From Pseudomonas sp. NC02 (lineage in GTDB: Bacteria; Pseudomonadota; Gammaproteobacteria; Pseudomonadales; Pseudomonadaceae): a DNA stretch of 64,000 bases. Where the stretch lies: NCBI RefSeq assembly GCF_002874965.1, contig NZ_CP025624.1:4960001-5024000 (forward strand). The letters are read 5' to 3'. The translations under genes were made by a program, and so were the position numbers. Below are positions 29,407 through 36,136 of the stretch, piece after piece. The notes below the pieces were generated by a model. That model searched no databases and was not told the origin of the DNA. It was given only the letters and a program-made list of their open reading frames with translations. Position 1 is the first letter of the stretch. Each line of letters begins with the position of its first letter.

Positions 29407-30258
29407 TTATTTAGCGGTCCACTCGGCGACGCGCTCAGGGTGCTTGGCCACCCAGTCCTTGGCCGCCGCTTCAGGCTTGGCGCCCTCCTGGATCGCCAGC
29501 ATGACTTCGCCGATTTCATCCTTGGAGGCCCACTGGAATTTCTTCAGGAACGCCACGACTTCCGGGGCTTTCTTTTCCAGGCCTTTGCTGCCGATGCTGT
29601 TGACGGTCTCAGCAGCACCATAAATTCCTTTTGGGTCGTCCAGGAAACGCAGTTTCCACTTGGCGAACATCCAGTGTGGCACCCAGCCGGTGACCGCAAT
29701 GGATTCCTGTTTGTCTTCGGCACGGGTCAACTCGGCGATCATCGCCGCGCCCGAGCTGGCTTGCAGCTTGTAGTCCAGGCCATAGGCCTTGATTGCTTCG
29801 TCGGTCTTGAGCATCACACCTGAACCGGCGTCGATACCCACGATCTTGTTCTTGAAGGTGGTGTCGGTCTTGAGGTCTTCGATGGATTTGGCTTTCACGT
29901 ACTCAGGCACGATCAGGCCGATCTTGGCGTCCTTGAAGTTGGGGCCGTAGTCGACCACCTTGTCCTTGTTCTTGGCCCAGTATTCACCGTGGGTCACCGG
30001 CAACCAGGCGGAGAGCATGGCGTCGAGTTTGCCGGTGGCCACGCCTTGCCACATGATCCCGGTGGCGACCGCTTGCAGTTTCACGTCATAACCGAGCTTT
30101 TGCTTGATCACTTCTGCCGCCACGTGGGTGGTGGCGACACTGTCCGACCAGCCATCCACATAGCCGATGCTCAGGGTTTTGCTGTCGGCGCTGGCCAGTG
30201 TGGAGCTCATCGCAACTACCAGAGTGGCAGCTGCGCCCAAGAGTCGTCGCATCTTCAT
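29407..30258 (-). CDS. Periplasmic quaternary-ammonium (glycine betaine/choline type) binding protein
   Basis: 283 residues from the ATG at 30258 (GGGGAA upstream), with a signal peptide cleaved near ASA-DSK. It is an OpuAC-type type II binding protein. Tryptophans that could build the cation cage occur in YVDGWSDS, MLSAWLPVTHGEYW and GWVPHWMFAKW. No ATPase or permease gene is adjacent, so it probably serves a transporter encoded elsewhere. Pseudomonads are known to use several orphan binding proteins (CaiX, BetX) with one Cbc transporter. The exact ligand is unknown. Confidence 0.9.
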   Translation of the reverse strand: MKMRRLLGAAATLVVAMSSTLASADSKTLSIGYVDGWSDSVATTHVAAEVIKQKLGYDVKLQAVATGIMWQGVATGKLDAMLSAWLPVTHGEYWAKNKDKVVDYGPNFKDAKIGLIVPEYVKAKSIEDLKTDTTFKNKIVGIDAGSGVMLKTDEAIKAYGLDYKLQASSGAAMIAELTRAEDKQESIAVTGWVPHWMFAKWKLRFLDDPKGIYGAAETVNSIGSKGLEKKAPEVVAFLKKFQWASKDEIGEVMLAIQEGAKPEAAAKDWVAKHPERVAEWTAK

Positions 30259-30588
30259 AGTGCTTCCCCGAAAGTGCTGCGCCCGGCGGATGCCGAGCGA
30301 CGTCAACCTGTTGTTATGTGGTGCACCGCGCCCCCTTCACGCGCATCGATCACGTGGGTGCCTCATCAGTGGAGGGCTGACACTTCGATCATCAACCTGC
30401 TGCCACAAGCGACCTGCTCTGACTGCGACCTCAGGTAAGCAAGAAACGACATCACATCGCCAGCAGGATGATTTGTAGGACATTCACCGACGATCCCGCC
30501 CGAACTTTGCATGTCAAAATTATGCGGCCCCACTGGGACGGCTCAAATCCGGGTAAGATGCGCGCCTTTGCCCCCAGACGGCCTGATC
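30259..30588. other. Divergent intergenic region (330 bp), no gene seen
   Basis: The gap separates the binding-protein start from the GH17 start on the other strand. I see no open frame with a ribosome site and no clear operator. AAGATGCGCGC just before the GH17 gene and ACTTTGCATGTCAAAATTAT (30503-30522) could include promoter elements. Confidence 0.4.
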
Positions 30589-32142
30589 ATGCCCGCGACT
30601 GCACGTTTCCCGCTCCTGCCCTATTTATTTGCCCTGATCCTCGGTGTGCTGGCCCTCGGCGGCTATTGGTACGGCCTTGGCCAACCGGTGGTGCTGCCGG
30701 ACGTGGCCAGCGCCAGCCACAAGCTGCAATGTGCGTCCTACACGCCCTTCGACAAAGACCAGTCGCCGTTCGACCAGCCGTTCAAACTGCGCCCCGAGCG
30801 CATGGACGCCGACCTGGCGTTGCTGGCCACCCGTTTCGAATGCATTCGCACCTACTCCCAGACCGGCCTTGAAGACTTGCCGGCACTGGCGCGCAAACAC
30901 GGCCTGAAGCTGATGAGCGGCGCATGGGTCAGCAGTGATCCGGTGGCCACCGCCAAGGAAGTCGAGGCACTGATCGCTTCGGCCAATGCCAACCCCGACG
31001 TCGTCACCTCGGTGATCGTCGGCAACGAAACCCTGCTGCGCAAGGAAGTTACTGCCGCGCAGTTGGTCAAGTTGATCCATCACGTCAAGGACCATATCAA
31101 GCAACCGGTCACCTACGCCGATGTGTGGGAGTTCTGGCTGCAACACCCGGAAATCGCCCCGGCCGTGGACTTCCTGACCATCCACCTGCTGCCGTACTGG
31201 GAAGATGACCCCTCGGGCATCGACCAGGCGCTCAAGCACGTGGGCGATGTGCGCCAGACCTTCGGCAACAAGTTCGCCCCCAAGGACGTGATGATCGGCG
31301 AGACCGGCTGGCCGAGCGAAGGCCGCCAGCGGGAAACGGCGGTGCCGAGCCGGGTCAACGAAGCGAAATTCATGCGCGGGTTCGTGGCCATGGCCGAGGC
31401 CAATGGCTGGCACTACAACCTGATCGAAGCCTTTGACCAGCCGTGGAAACGTGCCAGTGAAGGGGCGGTGGGTGGTTACTGGGGCCTGTTTGATGCGGAT
31501 CGCCAGGACAAGGGCGTGCTCGCCGGCCCGGTGACCAATGTGCCGTACTGGCCGCTGTGGCTGGGGGTTGGCGGGATTATCCTGCTGGGCACGCTGCTGC
31601 TGGGTGGCCGCGTGCGCACGGCCCGGGCTGCGTTGTTGTTGCCATTGCTGGGCGCCGTGGCGGCCTGCTCGATCGGCACCTGGGCCGAGTTGAACCGGGT
31701 CACCGCGCGCTTCACGGATGAGTGGGTGTGGGCTGGATTGCTGGTGGCCTTGAACCTTGCGGTACTGGCTCACGCCGCCCTGGCGTTGAGTGCGCGAGAA
31801 GGTTGGCGCGAACGCGCCTTCAACTGGCTGGAGCAGCGCGCTGGCTGGCTGGTGGCAATCGCCGGGTTTGCCGGTGCGGTCATGATGCTGGCGCTGGTAT
31901 TTGACCCGCGTTACCGCAGCTTCCCGAGTGCCGCGCTGGTGCTGCCAGCGCTGGTGTACCTGGTGCGTCCGGTGAGCGGGCTGCGGCGGGAGATTGCGTT
32001 GCTGGCGTTCATCATCGGTGCCGGTATTGCGCCGCAGTTGTTCCGTGAAGGGGTGATGAACCAGCAGGCGTGGGGTTGGGCGGTGGTGAGCCTGCTCATG
32101 GTCCTAGCATTGTGGCGTTGCTTGCGGGTGCGCAAGGCTTAA
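30589..32142 (+). CDS. Membrane-bound glycoside hydrolase family 17 protein
   Basis: 517 residues from the ATG at 30589. One N-terminal helix (about 8-28) is followed by a periplasmic GH17 TIM barrel (about 40-320), then five or six C-terminal membrane helices (about 325-510). The acid/base Glu is in VIVGNETLL and the nucleophile Glu in MIGETGWPS, both intact. GH17 enzymes cut or transfer beta-1,3-glucan. In proteobacteria such domains are linked to cyclic beta-glucan remodelling (NdvB-like systems), so a transglycosylase role is plausible. No glycosyltransferase is nearby. A REPIN starts right after the stop. Confidence 0.88.
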   Translation: MPATARFPLLPYLFALILGVLALGGYWYGLGQPVVLPDVASASHKLQCASYTPFDKDQSPFDQPFKLRPERMDADLALLATRFECIRTYSQTGLEDLPALARKHGLKLMSGAWVSSDPVATAKEVEALIASANANPDVVTSVIVGNETLLRKEVTAAQLVKLIHHVKDHIKQPVTYADVWEFWLQHPEIAPAVDFLTIHLLPYWEDDPSGIDQALKHVGDVRQTFGNKFAPKDVMIGETGWPSEGRQRETAVPSRVNEAKFMRGFVAMAEANGWHYNLIEAFDQPWKRASEGAVGGYWGLFDADRQDKGVLAGPVTNVPYWPLWLGVGGIILLGTLLLGGRVRTARAALLLPLLGAVAACSIGTWAELNRVTARFTDEWVWAGLLVALNLAVLAHAALALSAREGWRERAFNWLEQRAGWLVAIAGFAGAVMMLALVFDPRYRSFPSAALVLPALVYLVRPVSGLRREIALLAFIIGAGIAPQLFREGVMNQQAWGWAVVSLLMVLALWRCLRVRKA

Positions 32143-32149
32143 GACCGCT

Positions 32150-32167
32150 TTCGCGAGCAAGCCCGCT
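32150..32167. repeat. Left fragment of a REPIN split by the insertion sequence
   Basis: TTCGCGAGCAAGCCCGCT is a REP arm that stops abruptly; the missing CCCACA is at 33345-33350, on the other side of the element. Confidence 0.9.
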
Positions 32168-32182
32168 TGTATGCTAGGACTT

Positions 32183-32330
32183 GAAGGGAGGAGGAGGGAC
32201 AAAGCCCGATTCTGACTGTTGGCGCAGTACAGACCGTGGGAGATTTCGCCCCTCCTCCTTTCACCCAAGCGCCGATAAAGAATGCATCTGGCTATGACCG
32301 ACGATAGGAACAAGCCTGCGCCTCTGGGTG
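32183..32330 (+). ncRNA. Predicted bridge RNA of the IS110-family element
   Basis: Two stem-loops are readable. In the first, GAAGGGAGGAGG (32183-32194) pairs with CCTCCTCCTTTC (32251-32262). Its internal loop holds AAGCCCG (32202-32208) on one side and GTGGGAG (32236-32242) on the other, around a small TCTGACTG/CAGTACAGA hairpin. These match the left and right sides of the occupied target AAGCCCG-CT-CCCAC. In the second, CACCC/GGGTG and GCGC/GCGC close a loop holding AGAAT (32279-32283) and ACAAG (32310-32314). These match the element's right end (AGAAT-CT) and the reverse complement of its left end (CT-TGT). Ends are estimates. Confidence 0.85.
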
Positions 32331-32371
32331 AGCCCTTCAAGTGCTCAAAACCATAGCCCGGAGGAAGTCCC

Positions 32372-33319
32372 ATGGCAATGCCAGTTCCTGTCTCAAAGCC
32401 GATCGTTGGCGTCGATGTTGCTAAAAATGAGCTGGTGATTTACCACGCCGAACTCGATCTGCTGGAAGTAATCCCGAACAACAAAACCGCCATTAAAAAA
32501 TGGCTGAAGGCCCTACCGGGCACCGTGGCAGTTGCGATTGAAGCTACCAACATCTATCACTTGGAGTTCGCTGATCTCGCCTATGAAGCTGGCTGCGTGA
32601 TCTACATGGTGGGTGGATATGAGCTCAGCCATTATCGTAAAGGTGTGAATATCCGGGCTAAAACCGACGCCCAGGATGCCAAATTGCTCGCTCGCTATTT
32701 AAAAAACGAAGCCGATGAACTTCGTCCCTGGACGCCGCCATCTCCTCTGTATCGCCAGCTTTTGAGTCTTTTCCGCCGCCGGGCGGCGCTGGTCCAGGCA
32801 CGCGTCAGCCTGACTCAAAGCTGGGCGAATGAGCCGTTACTGAAGGCCTCTTTTACCGAGCAGGTGAAGTCGATGCAAAAGCTAGAAGGCCTGATTGAAA
32901 AGATGATCGGTGATCGCCTGAAAGAAGCTGGACTGTCGGATCAGCTAAAGCGTTGCTTGAAAGTTGAAGGTATCGGTTTTTTGACTGGAGCCCGCTTGGT
33001 TACTAGCTTTCAACGAGGTGATTTTAGAAACGCAGACGCTTTCATCGCCTTCTTGGGCATGGATTTACGCGTTTCTAAGTCAGGACAGAAAGATAATCGT
33101 CGTAGCTTGAGCAAACGTGGCGACTCAGAAGCTCGGCGTCTTTTGCACAACGCAGCGATGGCAGCTAGCCGAACGGCTGCATGGAAGGAGTTTTATCAAG
33201 CGCAACGGGCGCGGGGTTACAGCACCACTCAGGTGCTGGTAATGCTGGCCCGCAAGCTTGCTCGAGTGGTATTTGCCTTGCTAAAAGGACAAAGCGAATA
33301 CCAACCAAAGGTTGGTTGA
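32372..33319 (+). CDS. IS110-family transposase (bridge-RNA-guided recombinase)
   Basis: 315 residues. The N-terminal DEDD RuvC-like domain shows Asp15 (IVGVDVAKNE), Glu57 (VAIEATN), Asp99 and Asp102 (AKTDAQDAK). A coiled-coil middle follows (about 130-190). The C-terminal Transposase_20 domain begins at VEGIGFLTGARL (about 198) and has the likely catalytic Ser in VSKSGQKD (about 237). Length and residues look intact, so the element may be active. The start ATG at 32372 has GGAGG upstream. In this family it cuts and joins donor and target DNA using an RNA encoded in its own non-coding end. Confidence 0.95.
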   Translation: MAMPVPVSKPIVGVDVAKNELVIYHAELDLLEVIPNNKTAIKKWLKALPGTVAVAIEATNIYHLEFADLAYEAGCVIYMVGGYELSHYRKGVNIRAKTDAQDAKLLARYLKNEADELRPWTPPSPLYRQLLSLFRRRAALVQARVSLTQSWANEPLLKASFTEQVKSMQKLEGLIEKMIGDRLKEAGLSDQLKRCLKVEGIGFLTGARLVTSFQRGDFRNADAFIAFLGMDLRVSKSGQKDNRRSLSKRGDSEARRLLHNAAMAASRTAAWKEFYQAQRARGYSTTQVLVMLARKLARVVFALLKGQSEYQPKVG

Positions 33320-33335
33320 GGGTTGCCCCTCAACC
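33314..33335 (+). terminator. Hairpin at the right end of the insertion sequence
   Basis: GGTTGAGGG-TTGC-CCCTCAACC overlaps the transposase stop codon and ends nine bases before the CT core. It could stop transcription or be part of the right-end structure. Confidence 0.6.
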
Positions 33336-33344
33336 ATAGAATCT

Positions 33345-33408
33345 CCCACACTCGACCGCATTCCAAGGGATGTACTCGGTCAAATGTGGGAGCGGGCTTG
33401 CTCGCGAA
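33345..33408. repeat. Right fragment of the split REPIN
   Basis: It starts with CCCACA, the missing end of the left arm at 32150-32167. The spacer GACCGCATTCC...GATGTACTCGGT follows, then a complete REP arm (33385-33408). Joined to the left fragment it makes an ordinary head-inward REPIN like the one at 7883-7968. Confidence 0.9.
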
Positions 33409-33417
33409 GAGGCCCTG

Positions 33418-33786
33418 TCAGGCAACGCGAGGCTTACGGACCAACCGCAACCCCGCAATCACCACCGCAAACACCGCAAACGTCGTGTTGTACAACGCCA
33501 ACGCCGGAAACCCGAACACCAGCGCCAACACCGCCAAACCCCACCCGGCCCGGCCCGGCACGAAAAACGCCAGCACCGCCGTGACCAGCGCCGCCCAGCC
33601 CAGCACCTTGAAGTGAATCATCAACCCCAGGTTGGAACGCACCTGGCATTCCCAGCGGCTGGCTTCGTCAGCGCAAATGCCCACCCAACGGCCATCCTCC
33701 ATGAATCCGTAACGCGCGCCATAACTGGCGGCCAGCCAAAGCGGCAGGGCAATAAGCAACAGGATCAGCGGAAAACGGCGGGACAT
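33418..33786 (-). CDS. Small inner-membrane protein of unknown function
   Basis: 122 residues with an N-terminal helix (about 6-22), a short periplasmic part with two cysteines (ICADE and WECQV) that could form a disulfide, and two or three C-terminal helices. I do not recognise a family. It has a plausible start (ATG at 33786, GGAGTG upstream) and lies alone between the insertion site and the alpha/beta-hydrolase gene. Confidence 0.75.
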   Translation of the reverse strand: MSRRFPLILLLIALPLWLAASYGARYGFMEDGRWVGICADEASRWECQVRSNLGLMIHFKVLGWAALVTAVLAFFVPGRAGWGLAVLALVFGFPALALYNTTFAVFAVVIAGLRLVRKPRVA

Positions 33787-34022
33787 GAGGCACTCCGATA
33801 GGCGAAAACGGCGCCCAGCTTAATCCCCCGGTGGCCGTTGGCAAGTTTTGCAAACAGATAAGTGTTCATTAAGGCGTGCCAAAGTGTATCGTCTCGCTAC
33901 TATTACCCCGATTCCGACGTTTTTTCCGACTTTTAGTGCCGAAGGCTGGCACTTCGGCAGCAACGCGGTGGTCATAGCCTGCGAACTCCACTTCAGCACG
34001 TTTTCCTCTTAGGGATTTAGTC

Positions 34023-35321
34023 ATGCTCCGTTCCTTGCGCTGTGCGGCCCTGTTGGGCAGCCTTTTTCTGAGTGCGTCAGCACTGGCGGTCGATATCGAC
34101 CAAGCCAGCTATGGCTACCCTTTGACCAACCCGTTTGAAGCGACCATCGCCACCACCCCGCCGAACCTGCGGCCGGAACTGCCATCGGACGATCAAATCA
34201 ATCAGTCCGACTACACCCTGACGATGCGCCCCGAGCGCGAGTTCAGCCTGCCTGACAACTTCTGGGCGGTGAAGAAACTCACCTACCGCATCGCCAAGCA
34301 GGACCGTGCCGCACCGCTGATCTTCCTGATCGCCGGCACCGGCGCACGCTTTGACAGCACCATCAACGAATACCTGAAAAAGCTGTACTACAAGGCCGGT
34401 TACCACGTCGTCCAGCTGTCGTCCCCCACCAGCTTCGACTTCATCGCCGCCGCCTCGCGCTTCGCCACTCCCGGCATCAGCCAGGAAGACGCCGAAGACA
34501 TGTACCGCGTGATGCAGGCCGTACGCGCGCAAAACCCGACGCTGCCCGTGACCGACTTCTACCTCACCGGCTACAGCCTCGGCGCCCTCGACGCAGCCTT
34601 TGTCAGCAAGCTGGATGAAACCCGTCGCAGCTTCAACTTCAAGAAAGTCCTGCTGCTGAACCCGCCGGTCAACCTCTATACCTCGATCACCAACCTCGAC
34701 AAGCTGGTGCAGACCGAGGTGAAGGGCATCAACAACAGCACCACCTTCTATGAGCTGGTGTTGAACAAGCTGACCCGCTACTTCCAGCAAAAGGGCTACA
34801 TCGACCTCAACGATGCCCTGCTCTACGACTTCCAGAACTCCAAGGAACACCTGACCAACGAACAGATGGCGATGCTGATCGGCACTTCGTTCCGCTTCTC
34901 GGCGGCCGACATTGCCTTCACCTCGGACCTGATCAACCGTCGCGGCCTGATCATCCCGCCCAAGTACCCGATCAGCGAAGGCACCAGCCTCACGCCGTTC
35001 CTCAAGCGTGCGCTGCAGTGCGACTTCGACTGCTACCTCACCGAACAGGTGATCCCGATGTGGCGCGCCCGTTCCGACGGCGGCAGCCTGCTGCAACTGG
35101 TTGACCAGGTCAGCCTGTATGCCCTCAAGGACTACCTGCACGACAGCCCGAAAATCGCCGTCATGCACAACGCCGACGACGTGATCCTGGGCCCTGGCGA
35201 CCTGGGCTTCCTGCGTAAAACCTTCGGCGATCGCTTGACCGTCTACCCCCTGGGCGGCCATTGCGGCAACCTCAACTACCGCGTCAACGCCGACGCCATG
35301 CTGGAGTTCTTCCGTGGCTAA
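34023..35321 (+). CDS. Exported alpha/beta-hydrolase-fold protein
   Basis: 432 residues with a signal peptide ending near SALA-VD. The core has the nucleophile elbow GYSLG (Ser about 190), an oxyanion-type IAGTGA, Asp in HNADDVILG and a final His in GGHCGNL, so the hydrolase triad looks complete. It could be a periplasmic esterase, thioesterase or lipase. It overlaps the MlaA-like gene by eight bases, so they should be expressed together, suggesting work on outer-membrane phospholipid or fatty acid. The function is inferred from fold and context only. Confidence 0.82.
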   Translation: MLRSLRCAALLGSLFLSASALAVDIDQASYGYPLTNPFEATIATTPPNLRPELPSDDQINQSDYTLTMRPEREFSLPDNFWAVKKLTYRIAKQDRAAPLIFLIAGTGARFDSTINEYLKKLYYKAGYHVVQLSSPTSFDFIAAASRFATPGISQEDAEDMYRVMQAVRAQNPTLPVTDFYLTGYSLGALDAAFVSKLDETRRSFNFKKVLLLNPPVNLYTSITNLDKLVQTEVKGINNSTTFYELVLNKLTRYFQQKGYIDLNDALLYDFQNSKEHLTNEQMAMLIGTSFRFSAADIAFTSDLINRRGLIIPPKYPISEGTSLTPFLKRALQCDFDCYLTEQVIPMWRARSDGGSLLQLVDQVSLYALKDYLHDSPKIAVMHNADDVILGPGDLGFLRKTFGDRLTVYPLGGHCGNLNYRVNADAMLEFFRG

Positions 35322-36102
35322 ATATCTTCTGCTGCTCGCCGCCCTGATGTGCGCGGGCGTGGCCAATGCCGACAACAGCAAGGCCCACACGCCAACCGTA
35401 GTGGACTCCGACGGCTTTAAGGAGCCCCTGAGCCACCTCAAGTTCAACCCTGGCCTGGACCAGCGTGAGTTCGAGCGCTCGTCGGTCAACGCCCTGAATG
35501 TCTACGACCCGCTGGAGTCGTGGAACCGCCGGGTCTACCACTTCAACTACCGCTTCGACCAGTGGGTGTTCCTGCCCGTGGTGGACGGTTACCGCTATGT
35601 CACCCCGAGCTTCCTGCGTACCGGCGTCAGCAACTTCTTCAACAACCTCGGGGATGTACCCAACCTGCTGAACAGCCTGCTGCAGCTCAAGGGCCATCGT
35701 TCCCTGGAAACCACCGGGCGCCTGCTGCTCAATACCACCATCGGCATCGCCGGTCTGTGGGACCCGGCCACCGCCATGGGCCTGCCGCGCCAGAGCGAAG
35801 ACTTCGGCCAGACCCTGGGCTTCTACGGTGTACCGGGCGGCGCCTACCTGGTGCTGCCGCTGTTTGGTCCGTCGAACCTGCGGGATACCACCGGCCTGCT
35901 GGTGGACTACGGCGCCGAGACCGAGATCAACTTCCTGAACGTGTCCAAGGTCAGCGAAAACCACCCGGAAATCTGGGCCCTGCGCGCCGTCGACAAGCGC
36001 TACCAGACCAGCTTCCGCTACGGCCAGATGAACTCGCCGTTCGAGTATGAAAAGGTGCGCTACGTGTACACCGAGGCGCGCAAGTTGCAGATCGCCGAGT
36101 AA
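35314..36102 (+). CDS. MlaA/VacJ-family protein
   Basis: 262 residues, GTG start inside the previous gene. The MlaA domain fills about 60-250, with NVYDPLESWNRRVYHFNY at its start. MlaA removes misplaced phospholipid from the outer leaflet of the outer membrane. Typical MlaA is a lipoprotein. Here the only signal-peptide Cys is in ALMC, a poor lipobox, and a type I site (VANA-D) follows, so this copy may be soluble. No other mla gene is near, so it may be a second copy paired with the hydrolase. Confidence 0.9.
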   Translation: MAKYLLLLAALMCAGVANADNSKAHTPTVVDSDGFKEPLSHLKFNPGLDQREFERSSVNALNVYDPLESWNRRVYHFNYRFDQWVFLPVVDGYRYVTPSFLRTGVSNFFNNLGDVPNLLNSLLQLKGHRSLETTGRLLLNTTIGIAGLWDPATAMGLPRQSEDFGQTLGFYGVPGGAYLVLPLFGPSNLRDTTGLLVDYGAETEINFLNVSKVSENHPEIWALRAVDKRYQTSFRYGQMNSPFEYEKVRYVYTEARKLQIAE

Positions 36103-36110
36103 TGCCCCGT

Positions 36111-36136
36111 GTAGGCGCTGGCTTGCCAGCGCCTAC
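36111..36136. terminator. Palindrome between convergent mlaA-like and FUSC genes
   Basis: GTAGGCGCTGGC-TT-GCCAGCGCCTAC is a perfect stem and overlaps the FUSC gene's stop codon. It resembles a minimal REP. It lacks a T run, so a terminator role is likely only from position. Confidence 0.55.

Larger units (their letters stand above)
32168..33344 (+). mobile_element. IS110-family insertion sequence (IS621-like architecture)
   Basis: 1177 bp. It holds a 204-bp 5' non-coding end with bridge-RNA-like folding, then one transposase gene, and a 25-bp right end. It has no terminal inverted repeats, as expected for this family. The element is inserted in a REP arm: CCCGCT | TGTATG on the left and GAATCT | CCCACA on the right, so a CT dinucleotide is found at both junctions. 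Removing one copy restores an intact REP. IS110-family elements are known to target REP sequences in Pseudomonas and E. coli. Confidence 0.92.

Noticed and set aside
32168..32371. Leader of the insertion sequence considered as a riboswitch or attenuator
   Set aside because: The loop segments match the target and element ends, which a metabolite riboswitch would not explain; bridge RNA fits better.
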